From contig JADKBS010000029.1 in the NCBI GenBank assembly GCA_016714985.1, positions 23,682 through 87,681 of the forward strand: DNA of 64,000 bases. Reading direction: 5' to 3'. This stretch comes from Saprospiraceae bacterium (GTDB lineage: Bacteria > Bacteroidota > Bacteroidia > Chitinophagales > Saprospiraceae). The notes below the pieces were generated by a model. It saw only the letters and a list, made by a program, of their open reading frames with translations, was not told the DNA's origin and did not search any database. The translations under genes and the position numbers were made by a program. Below, one piece after another: positions 1-10,300 of this stretch (position 1 is its first letter; every line of letters begins with the position of its first letter).

Positions 1-165
1 TTTGGCGTCTTTTTTCAGGTATTCGGTGGCGAGCTGGTAGTTGAGGGTCATCTTCTCCTTGGGCGTGGAGGCGGCCTTTAGCTGCTGCTCCAACTGCTCG
101 AAGCTCTGGCCAAAGGCCATATTGGCAAGCAAAAAAGAAAATATGAACAGAACGGTTCTCGTCAT
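1..165 (-). CDS. N-terminus of exported protein, probably TPR-type (partial)
   Basis: The ATG is at 165 and the frame stays open to the window edge, giving 55 residues. It begins with a short basic start and a hydrophobic stretch ending in AFGQ, a typical Bacteroidota signal peptidase I signal. The following residues (QLEQQLKAASTPKEKMTLNY) resemble the start of the TPR arrays in Bacteroidota membrane-anchored sensor kinases and LuxR-type regulators. That assignment is an inference, because only the first helix pair is visible. A CATCTTTG -7-like box lies 43 bases upstream. Confidence 0.55.
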   Translation of the reverse strand, partial: MTRTVLFIFSFLLANMAFGQSFEQLEQQLKAASTPKEKMTLNYQLATEYLKKDAK

Positions 166-470
166 CAGTGAGTGAAGTTGGGTGAAAACAGGGCTTGGTT
201 GGGGCGTCAAAGATGCAGCGTTTTTGGCTTTTGCAGGGTGGTTTGTTTGAGTAGGTTATTTGATGAGTGGGCAAATGGTTCGACTGCTGCAAAAAATGCC
301 GTGCTCGATTTGCCAACTATTCTTTGGAAGACATTCCAGTATTCTGCCATGCCCAAAAAACTTTAGTTGGCTGCAGCAACAGTTGGTAAAATCTTTGCAT
401 TTCACTTGTTTTTTATGTGTTTGTTTTGCTATCTTGCAGGCATCTTTTAACACTTAAATATTTTTCAAGT
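166..470. promoter_or_regulatory. Divergent intergenic region with minus-strand -7 box
   Basis: No convincing gene is seen in these 305 bases; the short open frames have no coding character. CATCTTTG on the minus strand (208-215) matches the -7 box used elsewhere in this window (TAnnTTTG or CATCTTTG) and would serve the leftward gene that starts at 165. No clear -33 element was found. Confidence 0.35.
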
Positions 471-1227
471 ATGGAAAAACGAACTTTCTTCACTGCGCTT
501 CACTGCGCTTCACTGCGCTTCACTGCGCTTCACTAGCCTGTGCTTAGGCTTGGCGATGGTGCTCTACATGGGACTTACTGGATGCCAGAAGGAAACTGCC
601 GAACCGACACCTAATTCATCCACCAATGTTGACCATAAAATGGCAACTTCTGTTGATCAAGGTAATGGCAATTCAGCGTCGAACGCACCGTTATTTGCTA
701 CAAATGACATCTCAAGCCAGGCTAGTCTCTCGTCGTTACCATCATGTTGCAACTGCACAATCACTGTGACAAATCTGTCCAACGTTTACACTACTGTAGT
801 TACCATTAACCCTGATGGCCCTTTCCCTGGCTTTGGTTGCGGTAATCCTTACATCAATTTTCAACAACCCTTACCTCCTTTGGGAAGTTGGACAGAACCA
901 GGAAAAGCATTTTCAGCGGGGTTTGATGGCTTGGGCAATATCTTTGGAATGAATGCAAGTAATTTTGGTATAAATGCTGAAAATGATTGTGTTAGCCTGA
1001 GGGTTATCATCAACTGTGGCGGCAACACATACGATCAAACAATTTCTGCCGAACCAAACCTGGATACAAATTGTCGGTATCATCTTGCTAAATTTGGTGT
1101 TGACGCAGAAGGCAATCCGGAGACTTGCAACCTGGAGCCAATCAATCTCTCGTGTAAATGCCGGAACAACCCAAATGATTGTAAGATTTACTGCCAAGGG
1201 ATTGGCATCGGCGGAGGCGGCAGTTAA
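471..1227 (+). CDS. Cys-rich lipoprotein, apparently phase-variable and OFF in this copy
   Basis: The body is an uninterrupted frame of 225 codons from TTG 550 to the stop at 1227. The only good start is ATG 471, which is out of frame as sequenced: with four repeats it reads 28 codons and stops at a TAG at 543. With three (or zero) repeats the ATG joins the body and yields a complete lipoprotein signal, starting MEKRTFFT and ending in the lipobox LTGC followed by QKE. The mature part is rich in Cys (a CCNC motif, then about ten more Cys) with a Gly-rich tail (GIGIGGGGS) and matches no family I recognise. A surface-exposed role is inferred from the lipoprotein signal and the switch. A TTG start at 550 would leave a shorter but still lipidatable signal. 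Confidence 0.6.
491..534 (+). repeat. 10-bp tandem repeat in a signal-peptide coding region
   Basis: There are four perfect copies of CACTGCGCTT (491-530) followed by a partial copy, CACT. The unit length is not a multiple of three, so every gain or loss of one copy shifts the reading frame between the ATG at 471 and the lipoprotein frame downstream. Confidence 0.9.
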
Positions 1228-1544
1228 GGTATCCTAAATATGCTACTGCCAAGAATAATTGCGCATAGGAATTGCAAATTATAGCCAACTTGTTGCATGA
1301 AGCCTGTAGGGATAAGTAAAAAAGCTTGCCATACAGGCTTCATTGCAGCTTTGGAAATTGAAATCCCCAACACCTTTAGTATCGTAGATATCACAATTCA
1401 CTCACCTTCATTATCAACATAACTCGAATACAAAACCCCTTATTTGCGAAAGCCTGATGGCCGGAGTATAATATGTCCAAAATAGCTGCGCTTTTTGTTG
1501 AATAAAACCCAAACCTTGACAACCCACCCAACTAACACAAAACC
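1228..1544. terminator. Intergenic region with a 12-bp hairpin
   Basis: No gene is seen. A perfect 12-bp inverted repeat, ATGAAGCCTGTA (1297-1308) and TACAGGCTTCAT (1332-1343), extends to about 15 bp with one bulge. It lies about 70 bases after the lipoprotein stop and could end its transcript, although no clear T-run follows. Confidence 0.4.
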
Positions 1545-3875
1545 ATGATCCTAATGGCACTTTACGATAACTCATTTCAGTTTCAGAAAAAAAAGCATAA
1601 CTGTGTTTATTGCTTGATGATACTGTTGTTTTTATTTCCTATTAAATTATTGCTTGCGCAGCCGGATTCCTATCAGCTTAGGTTGGAGGCAGCAACCGCT
1701 TATGGACAAGTGCCTATCATGGCCAATGAAAATGGTGTTGTTTCTATACTCCTGCGGAGTCATTACCTATTCTAAAGCAAAATTGTTGCGGCTTCCAGCA
1801 GTAAATGGAGAGTGCCGAGGCTATGCCTATTCGGTCATCAACGCATCAACTGGGCCTTATATGGCAGTAGATGTGGAAAGCCGAGGCGATTGGATATTTG
1901 TATCGGGAGGTGTCTTCGCAAGTTTAAAAACATGCTAGCCCTTTAACATGCTATTTGCAGGCGATTATTGGTCAAAAAAAATGTTCGGCGAAGGGTTGGT
2001 ATTCAACTACCCAAATTTTTCCGTAGCCTCTAACGGGGACTTGTTGCTCGTAAATGCGCCCATGGATGTCGGAACCCCAAATAACCCTTTATACCCTGAT
2101 TTTGGGGTATTGGAGGTGTTCCGGCTCGACAGTTCAGGAAACACATTATGGAAGAGCGGGATGCTATGTTCAGACCCCGCAACGGGTAACAACTATGATA
2201 TGCAAACAAGGGGCGTTGCCATGGACAGTGAAGGCAATGTCTATATCTCAGGCTATATTCGGAACGATGGCCCAACGCTCAACCTCCTTTCCCACTTCCT
2301 CATCAAACTGGATCCGGATGGGAACCCTTTAATTTGGAAAAAAATGCACAACTCGGCCTTTGAGGTGCTCCAGTTCACCAATGACGCCATCTACCTGCTG
2401 GACAAAAGCCAGTTTGACTTTGCGTTGGGCCACTACAATGAGGCGTCGGCCATCATTGCCAAGTTCGACCATGACCTTAACCTGCTTTGGGCAAAGCAGT
2501 ACAAGGCGGATAACTTTCCGTACTACACCGCAAACATTACCCCTTTCGCCCAGCGGGGCTTTACCTAACGAGCGCCACGAGTGGCATATTCCCGGTAATC
2601 ATGTCGGAATTGGATCCTTCTGGCGATATTGTCGCACAAAGAGGCTACGCTCATTATTATCCCCGAACCCTGGCCCTGGTGATGGAAGCCTTATGATAAC
2701 CTCCCAAGCCAGTGGGGACGAAATGGGCAATTTCGACCCTCGGCCCATTGTCGCCAAAACTGACCTCAGGGTAATATCGAAGGCTGTTCCATACTGCCCA
2801 CTTGCCTTGAGGCCAGCGACACAAGTTTTGCATTTGGCACCTTCAATTTACAGCCGCACTCGTCTTGGACCTCGAAGACTTGCCTGTGGATGTCGAACCA
2901 ATAACGGTGCAAGCTCAGCCATTTTGCGCCTTTCCCCCCGCCCCCGTCCCCAACTTCACCTTCCCCGGTACCCTCTGCCTCGGCGACACCGCCGCCACCG
3001 TCAGCGAGGGCAACCGCTTCGCACAGGCACGGGAATGGCTCCTGACCGGGCCGGGCGTGGACTCGCTGCAGAGGGACTCCTTCGAGTTCAGCTACCAGTT
3101 CACCGTGCCGGGCGAGTACACCCTGCGCCAGTCCATCTGGGTCTTGGGCTGCGCCACCAGCTATGAACGGGGCATCACCGTGCTGCCGCTGCTCACCGTT
3201 TCCATTGCAGCCGACAGCCTCGTATGCCCCGGCGAGGAGGTCAGCATGAGCGCCCAAGCCAACCGCCCCGCCAGCTTTTCGTGGAGCAATGGGCAAATTG
3301 GGGCACAGCCTTTCATCACCAGCAGCGGCACTTATACCGTGACCGCCACGGACGGCTATTGCGAAGCATCCGACAGCGCCAGCATCACCGTGGTGGCCGA
3401 CCTGATGGGCGGCAATCCCGCTTTCGTCCTGCCCCCAGACACCATTAACTGCCCCCCGTACGACCTCGTACCGCAGAGCATGTTCTCAGAACTTTTCTAC
3501 ACCGACGCCGACCCGACGCCCCGGCTCAGCATACGCTTGGAAGCGGCGGGCAGCTACCGCATCGGCATGATGGCCTTCGGCTGCGAGTTCTGGGACACCT
3601 ACAACTACGGCGTGGACTGCCACGTGGACATTTACCTACCCAACTCCTTCAGCCCCAACGGCGACGGCATCAACGACGTGTTCCAGCCCTTCGGCAACCT
3701 GTTCGAGGTGCTGGAGCTACGGGTCTATGACCGCTGGGGCGGCCTGCTGCACCAGGGCAGGGAATGGGACGGCGGCAGGGCGGGCCAAGGTATTTACCTC
3801 TATGAGCTCCGCTACCTGAACCTCCGCTCGGGCTTGGAGGAGGAGGTGAACGGGCAGGTGCTGCTCGTGAAATAA
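1545..3875 (+). pseudogene. Decayed T9SS type B secreted protein with propeller-like repeats and CHU_C domain
   Basis: One protein is readable across several frames. Residues from ATG 1545 form a signal peptide (LLFLFPIKLLLAQ). The frame changes near 1750, meets an in-frame TAG at 1936-1938, continues from about 1948 to 2550, shifts again near 2550, 2690 and 2850, and is then open to 3875. The middle carries SBBP-like motifs (DSEGNVYISGYIRN, FLIKLDPDGNP), typical of beta-propeller cell-surface proteins. The last 90 residues are the gliding-motility-associated C-terminal domain (NSFSPNGDGINDVF, YDRWGG, GIYLYEL), which directs type B T9SS export. At least four frame changes plus a stop suggest real decay, although sequence error adds to it. 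GC content rises sharply after about 2900. Confidence 0.7.
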
Positions 3876-4029
3876 GCCCCACGGATTACGGCCCCACCCC
3901 GCTATTCCCCGAAATGGTTGATGTCGAAAACTAAGGTGCAACAACCCAGTTTTTTCAAGCAAAACCTCCCATTCTCCGATTTTCTTCGTTATTTGCAGCA
4001 ATTTTTCAAACATCACCAAAGAACATCCC

Positions 4030-4572
4030 ATGCTGTTGAAACACCTCACCACCGCCCGTTTGCGGTTCAGGCCGCTGACGCTTGCCGACAAGCCCCGCTT
4101 GATGGGCTTTTTCAGTGACCCCGTCGCCACGGAATTCCATTTCATCAAGACCGACCTCGATGCCTACGCCGATATGTGGCTGAAACGCCAACTCGGCCGC
4201 TACGCCAACGACCAAGGCGGCCTCCATGCCATTGAACTGCTCGAAACGGGCGAGTTCATCGGCCAAGCCGGCCTGCTCTACCAATGGGTGGATGGCATCC
4301 CGAAATGGGAGGTCGGCTACCATTTCTTCCGGGAGCACTGGGGCAAGGGCTATGCCACCGAGGCCGCCCAAGCCTGCCGTGATTTTGCCTTCGAAAACGA
4401 GATGGCCGAGACGCTCATCTCCCTCATCCACCCCGACAACCTCCGCTCACAGGCCGTCGCCCAGCGCAATGGCATGACCGAGTGGAAACGTACCACCTGG
4501 CGGGAGTTCCCCGTGGTGGTCTATCGGGTGAGGCGTTGGGAATGGGAAGCTTTGGGAGGGTTGGAGGTATGA
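4030..4572 (+). CDS. GNAT-family N-acetyltransferase (RimJ/RimL-like)
   Basis: This 180-residue protein has the Acetyltransf_3 layout. It starts with TARLRFRPLTLADKPRLMGFF (beta 1 and alpha 1 of the fold). The acetyl-CoA pyrophosphate loop lies near residues 105-115 (HWGKGYATEAA, the Q/RxxGxG/A position). It ends with the usual NLRSQAVAQRNGM motif that marks the C-terminal helix. The family transfers acetyl groups from acetyl-CoA to ribosomal protein N-termini, antibiotics or small amines, and the substrate cannot be told here. It stands alone, with a triple hairpin array downstream. Confidence 0.85.
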   Translation: MLLKHLTTARLRFRPLTLADKPRLMGFFSDPVATEFHFIKTDLDAYADMWLKRQLGRYANDQGGLHAIELLETGEFIGQAGLLYQWVDGIPKWEVGYHFFREHWGKGYATEAAQACRDFAFENEMAETLISLIHPDNLRSQAVAQRNGMTEWKRTTWREFPVVVYRVRRWEWEALGGLEV

Positions 4573-4648
4573 AGGTGTTGGGTTGAGGCGAAACGCCCCA
4601 AAAAACACCTCTCTTTCCGCTACATCGCCGTTAGGCGGGACTCCTTGA

Positions 4649-4700
4649 AGGGGCGGCAAATTGATTTTTTGCTGAGGCAAAAAATCAATTTGCCGCCCCT
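4649..4700. repeat. Perfect 24-bp hairpin, first of three
   Basis: Arms 4649-4672 and 4677-4700 are perfectly complementary around a TGAG loop; the stem runs from AGGGGCGGC to TTTTTTGC. It starts a run of three adjacent perfect hairpins between two convergent genes. Confidence 0.9.
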
Positions 4701-4702
4701 AA

Positions 4703-4757
4703 AAAAAAACTCCTCGGCGGCTGGTGGCTTCGCCACCAGCCGCCGAGGAGTTTTTTT
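4703..4757. terminator. Bidirectional intrinsic terminator, 26-bp stem
   Basis: Arms 4703-4728 and 4732-4757 are perfectly complementary around a TTC loop. The core is GC-rich (CTCCTCGGCGGCTGGTGGC) and flanked by A7 and T7, so it works as a Rho-independent terminator on both strands. That fits its place between the GNAT gene (plus) and the haem/copper protein gene (minus), which converge here. Confidence 0.9.
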
Positions 4758-4791
4758 GGAATGAAAATTTTGCTTCGAAAATTTTCATTCC
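4758..4791. repeat. 14-bp hairpin, third of three
   Basis: Arms 4758-4771 (GGAATGAAAATTTT) and 4778-4791 are perfectly complementary around GCTTCG. It directly abuts the terminator and is followed by a C-run. Confidence 0.85.
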
Positions 4792-4855
4792 CCCCTTTCT
4801 TGGGTGCAGCGGTACGCTAAGGAACCCTACCATGCCCAAAACTTGACGGTGTGGG

Positions 4856-6427
4856 CTATAATTTTAATAATTTAAAACTGCTCACCCTTCCTGCTTGCTG
4901 GATTTGCAGCACATAAACGCCTGGACTTAGGTCGGCAATGGAGGTGCGGCTATGCGACAAGTCCCGTTCCCGCCATTGGCGCTGCACCCTGCCGCTCATG
5001 TCCGAAATAACTAGGTCGGTTATGCCCTGTAGGGGCTGCCCTGCCCGGATGTCCAGTACATCGGTCACGGGGTTCGTGATTCGGAAACCCTCATCCTCCG
5101 CTATCAAGTCTGGCGATGCAGAAATCAACAAGGTGCTGTCAAGGATGATGTTCTCGTCACCAGGTTCATATACTGCCACGGTGGCAAAGAGGTAGAGCAT
5201 CTCGTCTGTCGTCCTTTCGCCCCATGTCACGTCAAGGGGCGGCGAGTTGGGGTTGTAGGGGTTGTTGGTGGTGTTGTCGTAGGTGACGTAGGCACGGGTA
5301 CGGTAGTTGAGCGGCAGCCTCACGGGCTTCTGCAGGGTATAAGTACCTTGCCAGTAGAAGTCCCATTTCGGGATGTCAATCAACGGGATGGTATCGGGAG
5401 TGGCCCCGGGCCTGTACGTGAAGGCTTTGAACGATTTGCCGAAAACGTGGGCATGTGGGGTGAGCGTGAACAATGACAGCGGTACGGAGGAGACATCGGA
5501 TATTTTCAGTTCCGAAATCAGCGTGTGCTCGGTATTGGCGGGGATGAGGAACGGCGGGTTCAACAGCCCAAAATTGTCTTCAGCTGCCGCCAAAACACCG
5601 TAGTAGAGTTCCCGGGGCTGGTTGGGCGTCAGGCGTAGGTTCACGATGGAGCCTTGGTCCGTTTCGTTGAGGTGGCCGGGGGCGAAGTGGATTTCCACGA
5701 TGAAATACCCGTTGGCAGGTATGCGGTAGCCAAAGGCCGGAGGCATCTTGATGACCGTGCCACCGGGCGTCCATTCGGCCACCAGCGAGGCGTTGGGGGT
5801 GAGGTTGCCCACCATGCCGTTGGTGGACCAGCCGGGGCCGGGGTCGGCATTGTCAAGTTGCAGTGGGTCGTCGGTCGGGTCGGTATAAACCACGATGTGG
5901 TGGATGATTTCGTCGTTGCCGGGCAGGAACTCCACCTCGTTGAAGAACTGGTCGGTGGTCACCCCGGTCGGGATGGCGAAGGCCCGGTAGATATCGCTTT
6001 GCTGGAAGACCGTGAACTCCGGTGTTTGCAGCACCAAGTCCACGCTGCTGAGTTGGCTGCCGTTCTGGAAATTGGGCAACGGCGGGGCCTGCGAGAGGTC
6101 ACCAGATGGCGTGCTGCCCATGACCCAATCCGTGATGGTCTGTATCTCGGCGTCGGTCAGGTAGTTCTCCTCCCGGAAATGGCGGTACTCGGGGTTGGCC
6201 CGGTAAGGCGGCATATACCTCGAAGTGATGGCAGGCAGGATGCTCTGCACAGCGTTCAAGGCATCGGTATAGGTTTCGAGCGGGAACCCCCCGATGCCGC
6301 CCGCACGGTGGCAGGAGACGCAGTGGTCATACAAGATGGGGGCAACGTCGTTCGACCAAGTTGGGGTTTGCGCCATGCCGCAATAGGAAGTTGCCAGCAG
6401 GAGCAAAGTGATTTTGGTTGATTTCAT
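4856..6427 (-). CDS. Secreted haem- and copper-binding monooxygenase-like protein with T9SS type A domain
   Basis: The protein has 523 residues and a signal peptide of about 20 (cut after GMAQ). A cytochrome c-like domain follows, with CVSCH at residues 36-40 (covalent haem, CxxCH) and a candidate axial Met in YMPPYRA near 72. The central region resembles the copper type II ascorbate-dependent monooxygenase (PHM-like) fold: His-His at 176-177 (IIHHIVVY), His247 (VEIHF) and the pair His325/His327 (TPHAHVFG) are plausible copper ligands. The last 80 residues look like a T9SS type A sorting domain (NPVTDVLDI, DMSGRV, LSPGVYVLQI). It would act outside the outer membrane, perhaps oxidising organic substrates, but the substrate is unknown. 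It ends against the triple hairpin. Confidence 0.8.
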   Translation of the reverse strand: MKSTKITLLLLATSYCGMAQTPTWSNDVAPILYDHCVSCHRAGGIGGFPLETYTDALNAVQSILPAITSRYMPPYRANPEYRHFREENYLTDAEIQTITDWVMGSTPSGDLSQAPPLPNFQNGSQLSSVDLVLQTPEFTVFQQSDIYRAFAIPTGVTTDQFFNEVEFLPGNDEIIHHIVVYTDPTDDPLQLDNADPGPGWSTNGMVGNLTPNASLVAEWTPGGTVIKMPPAFGYRIPANGYFIVEIHFAPGHLNETDQGSIVNLRLTPNQPRELYYGVLAAAEDNFGLLNPPFLIPANTEHTLISELKISDVSSVPLSLFTLTPHAHVFGKSFKAFTYRPGATPDTIPLIDIPKWDFYWQGTYTLQKPVRLPLNYRTRAYVTYDNTTNNPYNPNSPPLDVTWGERTTDEMLYLFATVAVYEPGDENIILDSTLLISASPDLIAEDEGFRITNPVTDVLDIRAGQPLQGITDLVISDMSGRVQRQWRERDLSHSRTSIADLSPGVYVLQIQQAGRVSSFKLLKL

Positions 6428-6605
6428 AAAGCTGTTTGCAAAAAATCGGGTGATTGATGAAAAGATGAAGCGTAATGGGCCGGGTGCAATTAAGATGTTG
6501 CTTGGTGCATAGTACCCTTATAGCCTAATTTAGTTCAGTTGTAAAACGATTAAGTTCGAGAAATCCCTATTTTCGGACAGAGAAGCAATAGGCCCAAGTA
6601 CGTCG

Positions 6606-6690
6606 AGGTGCAGCGCACCGCAATCTTTGTAGAAAACGTAAGCACAGGCGTCAGGTGCAGCGCACCGCAATATTACGGTGCGCTGCACCT
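6606..6690. repeat. Direct and inverted 19-bp repeats (REP-like)
   Basis: AGGTGCAGCGCACCGCAAT occurs at 6606-6624 and 6653-6671. Its near complement (6672-6690) follows the second copy directly and gives a 15-bp perfect hairpin with an 8-base loop, 20 bases past the stop of the next minus-strand gene. There is no T-run. The rest of 6428-6709 shows nothing else. Confidence 0.8.
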
Positions 6691-6709
6691 TTTCAACGGC
6701 TATTTCGAA

Positions 6710-7129
6710 TTAATCCCCTTTTGCCAAGGCCGTCAAAACCTCCATTGCTTTTTGTGCATCATTTTTCCCCACAAAAATATGGTCGTGGTAATAGGCGGCC
6801 ACCACATTGCAACTGATGCCATGCTTGGCCAGTGCATTGGAAAAAGCAGCCGTCAGGCCGATCGCCTCCAGGGCTGAGTGGACAGTGAGCGTTATCCATG
6901 CTGCGACAAAATTGTATGGCAGCCCTAGTTTGTCGGCCACCTCTTTTTTTAGCACTACCGTGATAGACTCACTCTCTTTGAAAAAGAAAAGCAACTCGGC
7001 CAAGTCAAAGCCCTCCAGCGAGGGCAAGGTGCAAAAGACGAACTCCCCTTCGTTCAGTTGGGGCCGCATGGTTTTGAGGAGGATTTGAAGGTCAGTTTCG
7101 CCTTGCAAGGTGGTATCTTTTTTAAGCAT
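6710..7129 (-). CDS. ACT-domain protein (COG3602-like)
   Basis: From ATG 7129 the protein has 139 residues; a GTG at 7150 would add seven. The sequence fits the small stand-alone ACT family: LNEGEFVFCTLP near the N-terminus, a central ESITVVLKKEVADKLGL, and a second ACT repeat (LEAIGLTAAFSNALAKHGIS followed by YYHDHIFV). ACT domains bind amino acids or other small ligands; members of this family are usually annotated only as ACT-domain proteins. It is probably a cytosolic ligand-binding regulator. No operon partner is visible. Confidence 0.8.
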   Translation of the reverse strand: MLKKDTTLQGETDLQILLKTMRPQLNEGEFVFCTLPSLEGFDLAELLFFFKESESITVVLKKEVADKLGLPYNFVAAWITLTVHSALEAIGLTAAFSNALAKHGISCNVVAAYYHDHIFVGKNDAQKAMEVLTALAKGD

Positions 7130-7187
7130 TTGGATATACAGGATACCCACAGGGCTGAGGCGATTGGTTCTATTTTTTTGATTTCAG

Positions 7188-7332
7188 ATTTCAGATATAA
7201 GACGTATGATTTTAGATTGATTGGCAGATTTAAGAGGTAAGATTGGTCGATTTACAATCCTTTCCTGTCTTCTGGTGGTTAACCTACGCCCCAAAATCTT
7301 ATATCTGAAATCGTATATCTTATATCTGAAAT
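7188..7332. repeat. Intergenic inverted 15-bp repeat, three copies
   Basis: ATTTCAGATATAAGA at 7188-7202 is repeated in reverse complement at 7297-7311 and 7318-7332, within an AT-rich gap (7151-7384) that holds no gene. It is one of several gaps in this window built from short tandem units plus a complementary arm. Confidence 0.8.
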
Positions 7333-7384
7333 CAAAATGAATCAGAATCAATCAATTCTGCCTACAAGGGTACGCAACAATTCC

Positions 7385-10300
7385 CTACTCAACCCTCACC
7401 ACCTTCATTTCCACCCGCTGGTTTTTTGCCCGGCCTTCGGGTGTTTCGTTGTTTGCCACAGGTTTTCGCTTGCCATAGCCCTTGTAGGTGATGCGGTTGG
7501 CGGGCAGCCCCTTGTCCACGAGGTACTGCGCCACGTTCTTGGCCCGCTCGGTGCTCAGTTTGTCGCAGAACTCATGCGAGGGGATACCGTTGGTATGACC
7601 GCCCACCTCAATGACGATGCCCGTGTTCTCTTGCAAGAACTCGTACAACTCGTCGAGCGTGGGGCGGGAGGTCTCCTCCATCTTCGTACTATCGGGCTGG
7701 AAGTAGATTTTCTCCAGTTTTATGGTCTCGCCGCTGCGCAGGTTGTTGGCCGAAAGCTCAGGGATGATGCGGGTTTTCACCTCAAAGGAAGCCGTGGCCG
7801 TGCAGCCGTTCCCGTCCGTGACCGTTACGCTGCGCTGCCCTGCGGGCAATGCAATGGCGTTCAGTACGGCCTCCCCGCTGTCCCATTTATAAGTGAAACT
7901 GCCCGACCCGCCGCTGGCGTCAACAGTCGCCTTGCCGTTGCTGGTCTTGTCGGTGGTGGCTGGCCGGATTTTGATGACGTTCGCCTTCACGGGCTTCGGC
8001 TCGGTCACCTGCTTGGTGGCCGTCACCGATTTGCCGGAGGCATCGCTAATCGTTACGGTATGGCTGCCTGCGGCAATGCCCGTGGCCAGCTCCGATTTGC
8101 TGCCGCTGCTCCAAGCGATGGAATAAGGCCCTTTGCCACCATTGATGCTCACCTTGAGGTCGGTCTTGTCGCCAGCGCATTTGATGTCTTTTTCTTGCGA
8201 AATGCTGGCCTCCAGGGCCAATATGTTCTCCGAAATGCTCACCGTGGCCGTTGCGGAGCAACCATTGGCATCGGTGGCGGTGACGGTATGACTGCCGGGG
8301 CCGAGCTTGGTGGCAGTGGCCGTGGTTTCGCCGTTGCCCCATTTATAGGTCAAGTTGCCCGTGCCGCCGCTGGCCTTGGCAGTGGCCTTGCCATCGGAAT
8401 TGCCCGTGCTGGCCGGGGCATCCACCTTGGTCGTGAGGGAGATGGCTGCAGGTTCCTTGATGCTGAACTTGGCCGTTGCGGTAGCACCCGTGGCATCGGT
8501 GAGGGTCACGTCGTAGCTGCCCGCACCAAGCGAGGCCGCCGTTTCGCTGGTACCGCCGCCCGTCCAAGCGAACTTAAAGGGGCCTTTGCCGCCGGTGGCC
8601 TCGGCCTTCAGCGCCGCCGTTTTCTCGCCAGCGCATTTGATGTCCTTTTCTTGCGAAATGCTCACTGCCAACGGCAAGATGTTCTCCGTGATGCTGACGG
8701 TGGCCGTTGCGGAGCAACCATTGGCATCGGTGGCGGTGACGGCATGGCTGCCGGGGCCGAGCTTGGTGGCCGTGGCCGTGGTTTCGCCGTTGTCCCATTT
8801 ATAGGTCAGGTTGCCAGTACCGCCGCTGACCTTAGCGGTAGCTTTTCCATCGGAATTGCCCGTACTGGCCGGGGCGTCCACTTTCGTTGAAACCGAGATG
8901 GCTGCAGGTTCCTTGATGCTGAACTTGGCCGTTGCGGTGGTGCCAGTTGCATCGGTGAGGGTCACATCGTAGCTGCCCGCACCAAGCGTGGCCGCCGTTT
9001 CGCTGGTGCCGCCGCCCGTCCAAGCGAACTTGAAGGGGCCTTTGCCGCCGCTGGCCTCGGCCTTCAGTGCCGCCGTTTTCTCGCCAGCGCACTTGATTTC
9101 TTTTTCTTGCGAAATGCTCACTGCCAAAGGCAAGATGTTCTCCGTGATGCTCACCGTGGCCGTTGCAGAGCAACCATTGGCATCCGTTGCGGTAACGGTG
9201 TGGCTGCCGGGTGCGAGCTTGGTGGCCGTGGCAGCTGTTTCGCCGTTGTCCCATTTATAGGTCAAGTTGCCCGTGCCGCCAGTAGCTTTTGCAGTGGCCT
9301 TTCCGTCGGAATTGCCCGTGCTGGCCGGGGCATCCACCTTGGCAGCGAGGGTGATGGCTTTCGGTTCTTTTATTTCGATATTGGTGCTGGCAGTCTGGCC
9401 TTTGGAATCCGTGGCGGTCACGGTGTAAGTGCCCGATGGAATGCCGCCTTCCAACTCACTCGCTGACTCGGAAGCGCTCCATTTATAGGTGTAAGGCTTT
9501 TTACCGCCATCAACGTCGGTGCGGAGACGTGCTGTCTTTTCACCAGCACATTTTATTTCCGCAAGCAGCGTGATGGTCACTTTCATGGGCAGCACGTTCT
9601 CGACGATATTGATATTGGCCACGCCCGTACAGCCCGCCCCGTCCGTCACGGTAACGGAATGCGTTCCCTCGCCAAGCTTGACGGCAAGGGCCGAGGTCTC
9701 TTGGGTGCTCCATTTATAGGTATAGTTGCCGGTGCCGCCCTTGGCCGTCACCGTAGCTTTGCCGTCGGCATTGCCCGTGCTGGCCGGGGCATCCACCTTA
9801 ACGCTGGCAACGACGGGTTCTGCGTCCTTTACCGTAAAAGCGCCCGTGGCCATTTGCCCGGTGGCGTCCGTTATCGTCACGGAATAACTGCCCGCTGGAA
9901 GCCCCGTCAGGTTGGCGCCCACCATCAGGCTTGGCGTGTTCCATTGGTATTGGTAAGGCGTTTTGCCGCCCGATACTTCCGCTTTCAGGGCAGCGTCCTT
10001 TGCGCCAGCACAGCCAACGGCCTTCGTTTGGGAGACCACCACATTGAGCTTGCTCACCGTCCGCTTGATGTCCAAGGTGGCCGTGGCCGTACACCCGGCC
10101 CGGTCGGTGACGGTGACGGTGTGGGGGCCTTCGGCGAGTTTGGTGGCCTTGGCCGTGGTTTCGCCACTATCCCATTTGTAGGTGTGCGGTGTGATGCCGC
10201 CGTTCACCGTTACGCTGGCTGCGCCGTCTGGCGCACCACCCTCTCCAGCGGGTTTCTCTTGGGTGATTGAAGCCGTGAAATTGGGGTTCAGGATGGGGAA

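Noticed and set aside
2766..3296. 176-codon minus-strand frame
   Set aside because: It is antisense to the CHU_C-containing reading frame, which has clear family motifs.
7337..8890. 517-codon plus-strand open frame and others opposite the SprB-repeat gene (for example 10520-11497)
   Set aside because: They are antisense to an intact gene with clear domains and arise from its GC-rich, stop-poor repeat sequence.
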